NCBI GenBank assembly: GCA_019654215.1
Contig: BPDI01000001.1
Location: 102,341-166,340, forward strand
Source: Gammaproteobacteria bacterium
GTDB lineage: Bacteria; Pseudomonadota; Gammaproteobacteria; Pseudomonadales; Pseudohongiellaceae
Reading direction: 5' to 3'
Length of the DNA: 64,000 bases
The notes under the pieces are model-generated. The model was not told where the DNA came from and ran no database searches. It saw nothing but the letters and a program-made list of their open reading frames with translations. The position numbers and the translations under genes are program-made. Shown here one piece after another: positions 28,290 to 37,301 of this stretch. Every line of letters starts with the position of its first letter. Position 1 is the stretch's first letter.

Positions 28290-28859
28290 CTATTGTCGGG
28301 CTATTGGATCAATGGGTCGAGAATAATCGCCACCATCTCTAAACACTGTTGAGTCTAAAAAGAAACCAGAAGCATAAAGTCGAACAACTACTGTGCTTAA
28401 ACCTCGGTTCTCCCAGAACCAACCATGAATTCCAGCAAAAGGGGCGTGGAATGAACCGGTACGACTGACATCGTTTCCCTGCTCAAAGCTTTCTGCACCC
28501 TCTTCGCCGAGTCCTGCTGGCTCGGCATGCATGTCGAAATACACTTCTCTATCTGCTATCCAAGTGAATACCATTGGCGCATCGAGATCCATGGTGTACT
28601 TGTATTCCACAGACTGAAAAGGCCCTAGTTCAAATTCCACATAGTCGGTACGATGCATTTCTAACTTGGCTTCGAATGGATTTTCGGCGCGAGAAAGTGC
28701 GATTACGCCAGTTAGCTCACCAATCCCAAGCGGATCGACACCAAACTCTGCGGGTAGGATTGCAGCTAATAAAATGATTAGGCCAACAACAAAGGCCACG
28801 CTGGTAGCTTTCAGAATATTTTTGGAAGAGGGTGCTTGAGTTGTATTAGGTTCGGCCAT
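28290..28859 (-). CDS. transmembrane anchor protein next to HupE/UreJ
   Basis: This is a 189-residue single-pass protein. A polar N-terminus and one TM helix (about residues 19-39) are followed by LPAEFGVDPLGIGELTG, the marker of the family often called transmembrane anchor protein. The periplasmic domain contains FELGPFQSVEYKYTMDLDAP, YFDMHAEPAG and GSFHAPFAGIHGWFWENR. The His-rich positions and a terminal RLYASGFFLDS strand suggest a small beta-domain. It lies 13 bp after the HupE-like gene. This family regularly follows HupE/UreJ-type genes; a role in metal (nickel, cobalt or copper) handling in the envelope is inference. Confidence 0.78.
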   Translation of the reverse strand: MAEPNTTQAPSSKNILKATSVAFVVGLIILLAAILPAEFGVDPLGIGELTGVIALSRAENPFEAKLEMHRTDYVEFELGPFQSVEYKYTMDLDAPMVFTWIADREVYFDMHAEPAGLGEEGAESFEQGNDVSRTGSFHAPFAGIHGWFWENRGLSTVVVRLYASGFFLDSTVFRDGGDYSRPIDPIARQ

Positions 28860-28872
28860 AACTGCTCCAAGA

Positions 28873-29586
28873 CTATGCAGGAGTTACAAGCAGATACGCA
28901 CTCAGTTGGTACCCTGCTAAAAGAAAACCGCCAGTCATTAATACTGTGTTAGTTGCAAAGGCATGACGTAAATAACTCGCTTTAGTGCGCCACACACTCA
29001 ATAAGATTAACACTGCTGACAGTGCCAATATCTGTCCGATCTCCACGCCAACATTAAAGCTAATGATGTTAGTTACTAGGCCGTTGTCGGAGATTGTGAA
29101 TTCTTGCAATTTGGTTGCAAGTCCCAGGCCATGGAATAAACCGAAAACAAATACAGCAATTTTCGTATTCGGTTCAAAACCTAGCAGGCGCTTAAATCCA
29201 TCGATGTTTTCAAACGCTTTGTAAACAATCGATAAGCCGATAACGGCATCGATGAGGTATGGGTTTACCTGTAAGTCTGCTAACACACCAAACAACAAGG
29301 TAATACTGTGTCCGATAGCGAACAGAGTAACGTATTGAATAATATGCTTAGGTCGATAGAGGAAAAAGATAACGCCAACTAAAAACAACAGGTGGTCATA
29401 ACCTGTAACCATGTGTTTTGCGCCGAGATACATAAACGGAGCTACTGCTGGCCCATCTATGGCTTGTACAAAGCTTGCATCGGAGCCTTCGATGGTATGC
29501 CCAAAGGCACTAACAGCAAATAGGGCTAAGAAACCTGTCGCTAGTGCTTTCAGAATTAGATTTTGACTCTGATTAAACCGGTTCAT
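28873..29586 (-). CDS. HupE/UreJ-family membrane protein
   Basis: This is a 237-residue inner-membrane protein of the HupE/UreJ-2 family, with an N-terminal signal-like helix and about six more TM helices. Conserved histidines appear in LGAKHMVTGYDHLLFLVGVI, FAIGHSITL and FGLFHGLGLATKLQEF, the family's metal-binding positions, along with FNVGVEIGQ. HupE/UreJ proteins are secondary nickel or cobalt permeases; this branch is often linked to cytochromes instead of hydrogenase or urease. It starts 2 bp after the upstream cytochrome-like gene and precedes the anchor protein, so the three genes form an operon. Confidence 0.87.
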   Translation of the reverse strand: MNRFNQSQNLILKALATGFLALFAVSAFGHTIEGSDASFVQAIDGPAVAPFMYLGAKHMVTGYDHLLFLVGVIFFLYRPKHIIQYVTLFAIGHSITLLFGVLADLQVNPYLIDAVIGLSIVYKAFENIDGFKRLLGFEPNTKIAVFVFGLFHGLGLATKLQEFTISDNGLVTNIISFNVGVEIGQILALSAVLILLSVWRTKASYLRHAFATNTVLMTGGFLLAGYQLSAYLLVTPA

Positions 29587-29588
29587 GA

Positions 29589-30104
29589 TTAATCGGCCGA
29601 GGGGTCAACAAAGCGATTGTTAATGTCTGGACTGTAAGCTTGATGACATGCGGTACAAACAGAATAGAGTTGACCGCCCGCATCAAAAAAATCCTCTTTG
29701 TTTTGTGCTGCGGCTGCTTCCATGGCTAGTAGGCCTGCAGTACTGAGTCCTTCTGAGTAGATCATCCAGGCATCGTTATCCGCCGCTCTTCCGGGAAGCG
29801 CTAGCATGTTCCCGGCTTCTACCACAATCGCGGCCTGCGCTCTTACATAGGCCCACCCGTCATCTGTTGTAGGCCAAAGTTCTTCGTAACCAGAGGCATC
29901 GACTACCCAGCCACCAGAGTCCCATAAAATATCTGACGCTGGCTCAAGAACCAGAGCCATAAGTTCTTGTACATTGAGCTCGGTGTTATAAGTAGTTTCC
30001 GTCGCGACTTCTTCAACTGGATCCTCGGAAGAACAGGCTGCCAAACTAGTAATTAGCAAGGCCGCCAGGGTAATCCGAAAACTTACTGAATTGAGCTTTT
30101 TCAT
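29589..30104 (-). CDS. cytochrome c'-like lipoprotein
   Basis: This is a lipoprotein of about 171 residues. The ATG at 30104 is chosen because it opens a lipoprotein signal ending LAACSSED. The mature part is predicted as a helical bundle and ends with the haem motif C-T-A-C-H in YSVCTACHQAYSP near the C-terminus, the position used by cytochromes c' and the cytochrome b562/c-556 group. Trp-rich helix segments (LWDSGGWVVDASGYEELWP) precede it. It would carry one c-type haem at the periplasmic face. It is first in an operon with HupE/UreJ and the anchor protein. Its exact electron partner is unknown. Confidence 0.82.
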   Translation of the reverse strand: MKKLNSVSFRITLAALLITSLAACSSEDPVEEVATETTYNTELNVQELMALVLEPASDILWDSGGWVVDASGYEELWPTTDDGWAYVRAQAAIVVEAGNMLALPGRAADNDAWMIYSEGLSTAGLLAMEAAAAQNKEDFFDAGGQLYSVCTACHQAYSPDINNRFVDPSAD

Positions 30105-30279
30105 TGTTATAACCTGAATTTCAATCTGTTTGAGGCGCATCTACCAGGGCGCATTTTGGTCGAAAGCACTGCTACTGCTATTATGCATAGGTGGTGACCG
30201 CTTAAAGGCAGTAAAGTCTGCCTTAATTCGCCCTTTTAATCCACTTCTCAACGGTTTCAAACGGTTTAAAAATCGACCT

Positions 30280-31431
30280 ATGTTAGCGAAATTTCAGCGT
30301 TTTTCCTTTGTGTTGGTCTTGCTGGGCTGGGTATTTCCCATCCAGGCAGAAGTTTTGATACAAGCAACTCCAGATAACGGATTACAGCCGCGCCTCAGTG
30401 TAGATAGTAATGGTGATGTTCATCTGCTTTATTTCAAAAAACGCCTGAATACTCCCGCGGCCAGAGAAGGTAATCTTTATTATAGACAATACAACATAGA
30501 AGCTGGGCAATTTGGTCTTCCAGTTAAAGTTTCAAGCTCTGCATTCGCAATGCAGACTTTCTCTATAGCCCGAGCATCAATGGCTATTACTGATGACGGC
30601 CGCGTTCATGTGATGTGGTATTACCCGCGTTCTGCAGAATTTATCTATAGCCGCAGTAATCCGGAGCGAACTGCATTCGAACAGCAGCGATCAATTGTAC
30701 AAAATTTCCGGGAGGGAATTGATGCAGGCGGGGATGTTGCTGCTATTGGCGAGAATGTGGCATTGATCTGGGGAGCCGGAGACTTGAGTGCCGAAGATGA
30801 ACGCACCATGTTCGCCAGATTCTCCCATGATTCCGGTGCAAATTTCAGTGAAGAAGTAATGATAAGTAATCCTGACCTGGGAGCTTGCGCCTGCTGTTCG
30901 ATGGCGGCTGACTATTTGGATGAAAATGAATTGCTCGTTGCTTATCGATCGGCTATCGATGGAATCGGTCGGCACATGCAATTATTAACTATAAGCGGTG
31001 CAGGAGAAGAAATAAGTAATGCTTTCTACGGAACGATGAGTGATCTGCAACAATGGGAGGCCTCTTATTGCCCCCTCAGTACCAATGACATTGTGCGAGA
31101 TGCCACTGGGCAGCGCTGGTTGGTTTTCGAAACTGAAAGTAGGATCGTTCAAATGAATTTAAGTTATCAGGGTGATATTGCGAAAGTGGCTGAGGCTTTT
31201 ACTGAGACTCGGCAGAAAAATCCGGCAATTGCTGTAAACAAATCAGGCGACAGAGTAATAGTTTGGGGAGAAGCAATAAGTCATGCTCGCGGTGGTCGCA
31301 TGAACATACGAGTTGTGGATGCCAGTGGAAGCGATACGGATTTTCAATTAGATCGAGAAATTCAAATTCAGGACTACAGCTTTCCCGCTGCAGCAACGTT
31401 GCCAAACGGCGACTTTTTAGTGCTCCACTAA
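30280..31431 (+). CDS. secreted beta-propeller protein (BNR/sialidase-like), CACC motif
   Basis: This is an exported propeller of about 383 residues. The ATG at 30280 is preferred over the start of the longer frame at 30130 because it begins a signal peptide (FVLVLLGWVFPIQAEV). Repeated blades have RLSVDSNGDVHLLYF, RASMAITDDGRVHVMWYYP and RFSHDSGANFSEEV, the last an Asp-box (S-x-D-x-G-x-x-F). A cysteine cluster A-C-A-C-C-S sits in PDLGACACCSMAADY. No sialidase Arg triad is evident. It diverges from the cytochrome c' operon, and the CACC motif makes metal or haem handling thinkable. Its stop overlaps that of the convergent gene by 4 bp. Confidence 0.7.
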   Translation: MLAKFQRFSFVLVLLGWVFPIQAEVLIQATPDNGLQPRLSVDSNGDVHLLYFKKRLNTPAAREGNLYYRQYNIEAGQFGLPVKVSSSAFAMQTFSIARASMAITDDGRVHVMWYYPRSAEFIYSRSNPERTAFEQQRSIVQNFREGIDAGGDVAAIGENVALIWGAGDLSAEDERTMFARFSHDSGANFSEEVMISNPDLGACACCSMAADYLDENELLVAYRSAIDGIGRHMQLLTISGAGEEISNAFYGTMSDLQQWEASYCPLSTNDIVRDATGQRWLVFETESRIVQMNLSYQGDIAKVAEAFTETRQKNPAIAVNKSGDRVIVWGEAISHARGGRMNIRVVDASGSDTDFQLDREIQIQDYSFPAAATLPNGDFLVLH

Positions 31432-32036
31432 TTATTAGGAAAGGGTGGGCGGTTAATCTGCTGCCTGATTAGTTCTTCCTGCACGTCATCCCATTGTTGA
31501 TCTGATTGCAATAATGAGCGTTGTTGCTGCCGCCGAATTGAATTTTGCAGCAGGCGTCTTTCAGCGTTAGCGGTTTGCTCAAATTCAAATTCAGCGATGC
31601 GGCGATTAAGTAAGCTAGTTCCCTGACTTTGAGAAGAATTTCCTTGCAGGATATTAAATACAATTACCACTGATTCAGTTCTTCTTTGCAGAGCGTTCTC
31701 ACCACATGAAAGTTCAATTCCGCTCAGAAGGTTGACATACTCCTCAGCATCTTCGCTTCTTTCGAGTTCATCAGTTACGAACTTTTCTCGCCAGGATTTA
31801 AGTGCTTCGCAGTTAGCTAAGTAATCAGCAAGCAGTTCTCCATCAACTGACTGGAGAAATTCTTCACAGCTATTGACTGCTTGATCAGTGTTTTCTTGTT
31901 CTAAATTGTCTAGACAGGCCTTAGCTCTAGCATCTAGTAGAGTGAGGGAATCAGAGGCAGACTGAATACGAGATTCAAGAGTAGGTTCCTGAGCAGTTGT
32001 GGTTGTAGCAATCAGTGCCAAAGCTAGGAAAACCAA
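31428..32036 (-). CDS. exported helical protein, hypothetical
   Basis: This 202-residue protein has a hydrophobic leader (ALALIATTTTAQEP) that looks like the end of a signal peptide. The first codon available is a TTG at 32036, so the true start may lie upstream across a frame break. The mature part is acidic and helical with two Cys pairs (RAKACLDNLEQE, NSCEEFLQS, ANCEALKSW, ELSCGENAL). It ends in a Gln/Arg-rich helix (NSIRRQQQRSLLQSDQQW). I recognise no family. It is convergent with the propeller gene and downstream of the YkgJ gene (30 bp). Confidence 0.55.
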   Translation of the reverse strand: MVFLALALIATTTTAQEPTLESRIQSASDSLTLLDARAKACLDNLEQENTDQAVNSCEEFLQSVDGELLADYLANCEALKSWREKFVTDELERSEDAEEYVNLLSGIELSCGENALQRRTESVVIVFNILQGNSSQSQGTSLLNRRIAEFEFEQTANAERRLLQNSIRRQQQRSLLQSDQQWDDVQEELIRQQINRPPFPNN

Positions 32037-32066
32037 TGTATGGGGGCCCGAAAGGAATAACTATTT

Positions 32067-32501
32067 CTACTCATAGAGCTCAAAGCGTTGATCCCACTTT
32101 TTGAAGCGTTTGCGACAATATTTCTCGAGTTGCTTATGGGAGGAAAACCAAAGCTCAACCCCATCCCTAATCCGCACGTCGTATTCGCAGTAATCATTTG
32201 TATAATCCCGACAAACCCAGGGGCGAGTCTCATAGATACTACAAACGCCGCCTGGTAGCAAATGGCTACAATTTGTATCAACGTGTAAAAACCAACCATC
32301 AACGTCTTTAAATATATTGATGTTTTCATGGGAAACTTGCCAGAGCAGATGATCAAAATCTTCTTTAGATTTAGGCGTCGGAATTTTTTGGTTGATAGAA
32401 TTGCAGCAAATTGATTCTTTGCATTTGCGACATTTCTTGTCGAAATCCGCGTTGCTGATTTCAACTGCATCAACAAGTTTAATTTCTTCCTTGGCGTTCA
32501 T
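32067..32501 (-). CDS. YkgJ/UPF0153-type cysteine-cluster protein
   Basis: This 144-residue cytoplasmic protein matches the YkgJ zinc- or iron-binding cysteine family. The clusters are KKCRKCKESICCNS near residue 25 and TNCSHLLPGGVCSIYETRP with WVCRDYTNDYC. A W-x-L-H-V-D segment lies between them. Family members are thought to bind Zn or an Fe-S cluster; role unknown. It lies just upstream of the exported helical protein gene on the same strand. Confidence 0.87.
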   Translation of the reverse strand: MNAKEEIKLVDAVEISNADFDKKCRKCKESICCNSINQKIPTPKSKEDFDHLLWQVSHENINIFKDVDGWFLHVDTNCSHLLPGGVCSIYETRPWVCRDYTNDYCEYDVRIRDGVELWFSSHKQLEKYCRKRFKKWDQRFELYE

Positions 32502-32733
32502 TTTCCGATCCGATAAATAAGTAGAGAAAAAGTTGGCGGTGAAAAGATGGGCATTCTAGCACTACTAACTTAGATGCATGATTAAATTTGGCAATTTTTT
32601 TTACAGTTTGCGAGTACAATTTTTTTGCTGTGTCTGTGTTAAGTATTTATTCCGGGGTTTACAATGTGATCAGTACATGGAAATTCTTCGAAGAATGGAG
32701 AATTTAATTCTAAGAACCAATGGGGTGAAATTC

Positions 32734-34969
32734 ATGAGCATACGAATTCTAACCACTACTTTGACCTTAATTTTTTTTGTTGCTGCATGTTCAACAGATG
32801 AGCCTGTGTCAACTGCTGGATTGATCACGCCTGAAGTTCAAGATTCTGTAATTAGCATTGAGACATTATCAACGAAACCCTGGATAGTCTCTGGCGGAGA
32901 TGTATTAGTTGAAGTCAGGGTTAGTGAGCCCAGTTTTTGCAAATGCTCTGCGTGTTGAATTAAATGGAACTGATGTCACTCAGCGCTTTATAGATGTGTC
33001 GACCCACCGCAAACAAGCACTGCTTAGAGGACTTCCAGAGGGTGATAGCAACTTAACTGCTTCATTATCTGGAACCGATGAATCTACTTCGTTAAGGATC
33101 ACGAATTATCCAGTAAGCGGGCCATTGATCTCTGGTCCTCATGAGGAACCGTTTTATTGTCAGAGTGAAGAATTCGAATTAGTAAGTGGTGAAATGCTGG
33201 GAGCTTCACTAGATGCTGAATGTAACGTGACCACACAAATTGAGTATGTCTATTGGTCAGTTGAGAGTGAAGCGTTTAAGCCAGTCTCAGCACTGAATAG
33301 CGATAATTCAAAAGATCTCGGGACGATCACTTTGGCAAGTGGTGAAGTGCTTCCCTATATAGTTCGTGTAGAAACTGGATCAGTAAATCGTGCGATTTAC
33401 GAAATTGCGATGTTGCATGATTCCCCTCAAAATCAAATTAATGCCTGGAATCGAAGCCCAGCTTGGAATGGGAAACTGGTTTACACCCATGGGGGTGGCT
33501 GCCGGAGTGGCTGGCATCAACAAGGTAATCGAACTGGGGGAGTAATGCGTTATGGACTATTCGCACAGGGGTATGCTGTAGTTTCTGCGACATTAAATGT
33601 ATTCGGTCAAAACTGTAACGATTTACTTGCCTCAGAAACCCATATCATGGTTAAAGAGCGATTCATTGAAAACTATGGTATGCCTGAGTACACCATTGCT
33701 ACCGGTGCCTCTGGCGGCTCTTATCAGTCTCACCAAACAGCAGACAATTACCCAGGTGTTTTTGATGGGATTATCGTCGCTGCAAGTTTTCCTGATGTCA
33801 CATCTGCAACAATATTTACTGTCGCAGACTCTCGACTACTGAATTATTACTTTACCGAAGTAAATCCAGAGTCCTTTACTACGGAGCAGCAGCAGGCGAT
33901 TGCCGGATATGGTTCATGGGCATCCATTCCAAATTTGGCAAGGGGTGCTGCCCGGCTCGACCCAATTTATGGATTCGATACTCCACTGGAGGAGCAGGGC
34001 GGTGAAGTGAATATAGCTGCGCTGCAGACACAACTTTATAATTCCGCAGCTCCTCAGGGAATTCGCGCAACAGTTTACGATCACACTGCAAATGTTTATG
34101 GGCTGATTGATGATTCTTACATTGCGCAGCGGCCATTGGATAACGTTGGTGTGCAATATGGTCTTTCTGCTCTGAATACAGGTGCAATTACACCGCAACA
34201 ATTTATCGATTTGAATCGCGACATCGGTGGATTCGATCGCGACATGAATCATGTTCCAGAAAGACATAAAGCAGATCCCCAAGCTCGCAAGAGGGCCCTT
34301 GAATCTGGAAGAATCTTAAATGGAGGCGCTGGCTTGGCTTTTACTCCTGTTATTGATTACCGCACCTATATGGATCATGCGGAAGATGGCAACATTCATA
34401 TGCTTATCCATCAATTTTCAACACGGCAAAGATTGTTGAATACAAATGGTCATGCCGACAATCATGTCATGCAAATAGGTGGACAGTGGGGATTTAATGA
34501 AGAGGCTGCAGATCTTGGTGAGCTATTTATACAAATGGACCAATGGTTGACCGCAATAAAGCAAGATGGAAGTGACGTATCGGTCGCTGAAAAAGTAATC
34601 GTAAACAAACCAACGAGTCTTAATGATGCTTGTTGGGACAACACTGGTGAAGAGCGCATCAAAATAGAAGAAGAACAAAACTTTCGCGGAAGTAGCCGCT
34701 GCAATGAGCTTTATCCAGCCTATCCAACTCCACGTCATGTTGCTGGTGCTCCATTAGCGAACAATATCGTAAGCTGTTATTTGCGTCCGATAAACGCGGC
34801 AGATTATGCAGCTGGCTTTACTCAAGTTCAGTACGCAGAACTTAGTGAAGTTTTCCCTGAAGGAGTGTGTGACTGGTCCAGAGGTGATGTCAGCAATGCG
34901 ACTCATCAAGGAACCTGGGTTTCATTTGGCCCATCGCCGATAAATAGATTGTACGATTTGGCAAACTAA
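32734..34969 (+). CDS. DUF6351 family exported hydrolase (one frameshift)
   Basis: This is an exported alpha/beta-hydrolase-like lipoprotein of about 745 residues. The ATG at 32734 opens a lipoprotein signal (LIFFVAACSTDEP). The frame changes near 32930, in a beta-sandwich domain (SPVFANALRVELNGTDVT). The DUF6351 marker LISGPHEEPFYCQSEEFEL follows. The hydrolase part has LVYTHGGGCRSGWHQQG (oxyanion loop) and TIATGASGGSYQSHQTADNY with Ser in G-A-S-G-G, then FDGIIVAASFPD. The likely catalytic His is in TNGHADNHVMQIGG. Paired Cys late in the protein suggest disulfides. The family is tannase-like by fold; the substrate is unknown. Confidence 0.85.
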
Positions 34970-35044
34970 CAGGAGAAATAAACCACCTCAGATATCGAAA
35001 GTTTAAGAATGGTCTGGTCATGAGTGCTGCCTAGCTTTCTAGCC

Positions 35045-35072
35045 TTGATAAAAGAGGGAATGTGGTTATACT
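35045..35072 (+). promoter_or_regulatory. sigma-70-type promoter for the GxPDxxGxW copy 2
   Basis: TTGATA (35045-35050), a 16-bp spacer and TATACT (35067-35072) fit the sigma-70 consensus at 10 of 12 positions. Transcription would start near 35080, leaving a leader of about 40 nt before the ATG at 35121. Confidence 0.5.
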
Positions 35073-35120
35073 TTTCATCCATTCAAAACAATGACTTAGG
35101 CCTCCAAAAGCGAGTTTAAT

Positions 35121-36119
35121 ATGCAAATAATTAAATGCTTGTTTACCCTGTCGATTGTATTGCTAAGCAGCGTCAGTCTCGGCCAAAATTATCAGCCACC
35201 ACGGACTGCCACTGGCAAGCCCGACCTGCAGGGTTATTGGACCAATGCATCTATTACGACGATGCAGCGCGCAAGAGATCTGACAGACATTGGATTAACA
35301 ATTCCTGATGATCAGCTTCAGAATTTGACCGTGAGCAACCATCAAAACGTTCGCCAGGCTACTGATGATGATCAGGTGCAGGGCCAATTGCCTGACGGTT
35401 CCGATTTACTTCGAGGTCGCGGTTACAATGCGTTCTGGGTGGATCCAGGTTCGCAGTTCGGAAATGTTAGAGGCGAGTACCGCAGTTCCTGGATTACCTT
35501 TCCTGAAAATGGCCGCATTCCTTATTCGGAGGAAGGCAACTTATTACGCCGTGCCGCCCGTGACCAGTTTTCAGGATATGGCGGTCCCGAAGGTGCCCCT
35601 CTAGCCGAGCGTTGCTTAATTGGGTTCGGCAGCACTTCCGGGCCACCTATGAATAGCGTTTTATATAACAATATGTACCAAATCGTTCAAACCGATGACT
35701 ACGTAATGATTCTGATAGAAATGGTACATGATGCACGTATCATTCCGATTAATGGTGAACACCGGCCCCAAGAACTTGAACAATGGATGGGAGATTCAAT
35801 TGGTTGGTGGGACGGCGATACTCTGGTTGTGGAAACAGTTAATCTACATCCGCAACAAAAATCACGCATGATGGCTTCGCTATCTGATGAAGGTAAAATC
35901 ATCGAACGCTTTACCCGATACTCTGATGATCAAATTCTCTATGAATTCGAAGTAAGTGATCCCGTTTACTACACAGAAAGTTGGGGTGGCGAAATTTCAT
36001 TTAATGCAACTGACACCAAGCTCTACGAATATGCCTGCCACGAAGGCAATTATGGTTTGTCTGGAATTCTTGCTGGGTATCGAAGACAGGAATTGGATAT
36101 TGTTAATTCGCAAAATTAA
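35121..36119 (+). CDS. exported GxPDxxGxW family protein, copy 2
   Basis: This is the intact representative of the family, 332 residues with a signal peptide ending SVSLGQ. Blocks in order: RTATGKPDLQGYWTNASITT, LAERCLIGFGSTSGPPMNS, YQIVQTDDYVMILIEMVHDA, HRPQELEQWMGDSIGWWDGD, FTRYSDDQILYEFEVSDPVY and YEYACHEGNYGLSGILAGYR. Two conserved Cys (in ERCL and ACHEGNY) may pair. The repeating strand pattern suggests a beta-rich, perhaps lipocalin-like or propeller fold. Function is unknown. A promoter lies just upstream and an intrinsic terminator 97 bp downstream, so it is monocistronic. Confidence 0.8.
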   Translation: MQIIKCLFTLSIVLLSSVSLGQNYQPPRTATGKPDLQGYWTNASITTMQRARDLTDIGLTIPDDQLQNLTVSNHQNVRQATDDDQVQGQLPDGSDLLRGRGYNAFWVDPGSQFGNVRGEYRSSWITFPENGRIPYSEEGNLLRRAARDQFSGYGGPEGAPLAERCLIGFGSTSGPPMNSVLYNNMYQIVQTDDYVMILIEMVHDARIIPINGEHRPQELEQWMGDSIGWWDGDTLVVETVNLHPQQKSRMMASLSDEGKIIERFTRYSDDQILYEFEVSDPVYYTESWGGEISFNATDTKLYEYACHEGNYGLSGILAGYRRQELDIVNSQN

Positions 36120-36215
36120 CACACTAGCGATCCTGCAGCCTTACTTTACCCGTGCTCTGGGAGCGTCCATTGAACAAACGCACTTAGAATATAGAATCTG
36201 GAATCCAACATAAAT

Positions 36216-36239
36216 AAAAGGGCCATTTGGCCCTTTTTT
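36216..36239 (+). terminator. intrinsic terminator after GxPDxxGxW copy 2
   Basis: AAAAGGGCC and GGCCCTTTTTT form a 9- to 10-bp stem around ATTT, ending in a run of six T. The A-rich 5' side means it may also terminate minus-strand transcripts. Confidence 0.85.
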
Positions 36240-36441
36240 ATTCTGCATTATCTTGAATCCAAAACTTAGTCATTTCCATAGACATGGAGGAGGTTTGCCA
36301 GGTTATAAATGACAATCTGGTAATCGCCTTAAGTCCAGCAAAAAATTTGATGCTGCCGAACGGTCCAATAACACTGTAGCCAACTGTCGTATAAATAAGA
36401 AGGAAGGTGCACTAGCGGCAGTTAATGACCAGATCGAAACT
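36240..36441. other. short intergenic region with unassigned open frames on both strands
   Basis: On the plus strand 36336-36453 is open and ends as KKEGALAAVNDQIETLMS before TAA. On the minus strand 36243-36417 is open and contains AGLKAITRLSFITWQTSS and MEMTKFWIQDNAE before TAA. Neither has a start codon with a good ribosome site in frame. The minus-strand frame has the look of a phasin-like helix, the plus-strand one of a helical C-terminus. Only one can be real; I cannot decide. Confidence 0.3.
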
Positions 36442-37200
36442 CTAATGAGTTAAGGAATAGATCAGGTAATTTATACCGAGCTGGTAGGCTGAGTTTGCGT
36501 ATTCGGTTGGATACCAGCGATCATATGTGTGTTCCCAACCATCACCCATATCTGAATTCCAGTTGATTAGCACCATAACTCTGCCATCGTCATCCAAGAT
36601 GGCATGGTTACTCGCGGTGTTCATGCCGGCTTGACCAAATCCCTGGCGCCCACCTCGGCCAGGAATCATCTGCGGTCCATCGATATCGTAAAAGGTGTGG
36701 AAAATTTCATGATCTGATTGCAGCTCAACTAACTGACGATCTGGAAATATCCTGGAGAAATCTGTATAGAAGGCATCCCATTGCCGCTGTCCCCAAAAAT
36801 CGTCGATGAGTAGAAAGCCGCCTCGAAGCAGATATTCACGCAGATTTTCTGTTTCCTGGGGCGATAGGGATATTCCACCATTGCGGCCCATTTCTAATGC
36901 ATAAAGGAAAGGGTAGTCGAAGATTTCTTCAGAATCGAAACGCAGGATGATTGGTTGGCCCATGACTCTCACATTAGTGAGGCGCGCCACACCCCGAAGA
37001 AAGTTTTCATCGGAAGCAGGGAAATCTGTAGCCCATGGACCGCCGTACCAACCGCCATCGTAGTAGCTGTCGTACTGCACCCTGACGAACGCGAATTCTC
37101 CGGCGATGTCGTACAGGTCTGCATTATCTTCCTGAGCATTGACAGCTGGAAGCGCTAACAACAGAGTGCTAGCCAGTAATCCGCACAGTTTTTTCATCAT
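36442..37200 (-). CDS. DUF4159 exported protein
   Basis: This is a 252-residue exported protein with a signal peptide (LLASTLLLALPAVNAQ). The DUF4159 core is seen in FAFVRVQYDSYYDGGWYGGP, ENFLRGVARLTNV, DYPFLYALEMGRNGGISLSP and LREYLLRGGFLLIDDFWGQR, then the Tyr/Trp-rich C-terminus. In larger proteins this domain follows a membrane region; here it stands alone and secreted, which is common in gammaproteobacteria. It resembles a glutamine-amidotransferase-like fold without an obvious catalytic Cys. Its start codon is 101 bp from the start of the divergent TPR gene, so the two share a promoter region. Confidence 0.87.
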   Translation of the reverse strand: MMKKLCGLLASTLLLALPAVNAQEDNADLYDIAGEFAFVRVQYDSYYDGGWYGGPWATDFPASDENFLRGVARLTNVRVMGQPIILRFDSEEIFDYPFLYALEMGRNGGISLSPQETENLREYLLRGGFLLIDDFWGQRQWDAFYTDFSRIFPDRQLVELQSDHEIFHTFYDIDGPQMIPGRGGRQGFGQAGMNTASNHAILDDDGRVMVLINWNSDMGDGWEHTYDRWYPTEYANSAYQLGINYLIYSLTH

Positions 37201-37301
37201 GATTCCACATCGAATCGATTGATTTCCTTACTAGTTTGTATCGACAAGCCTAATAGATCAAGTTATTGTCAGAAATGCAGCCCAGCATGGGTTTCAAATC
37301 T

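Noticed and set aside
30130..30279. Longer N-terminus of the propeller gene from 30130
   Set aside because: The extra 50 residues would put a basic segment and a second hydrophobic stretch before a good signal peptide that starts at the ATG at 30280.
33597..34704. Several 70-120 codon frames antisense or shifted inside the DUF6351 gene
   Set aside because: They lie entirely within a well-supported gene in other frames, lack ribosome sites and show no domain; they are shadows.
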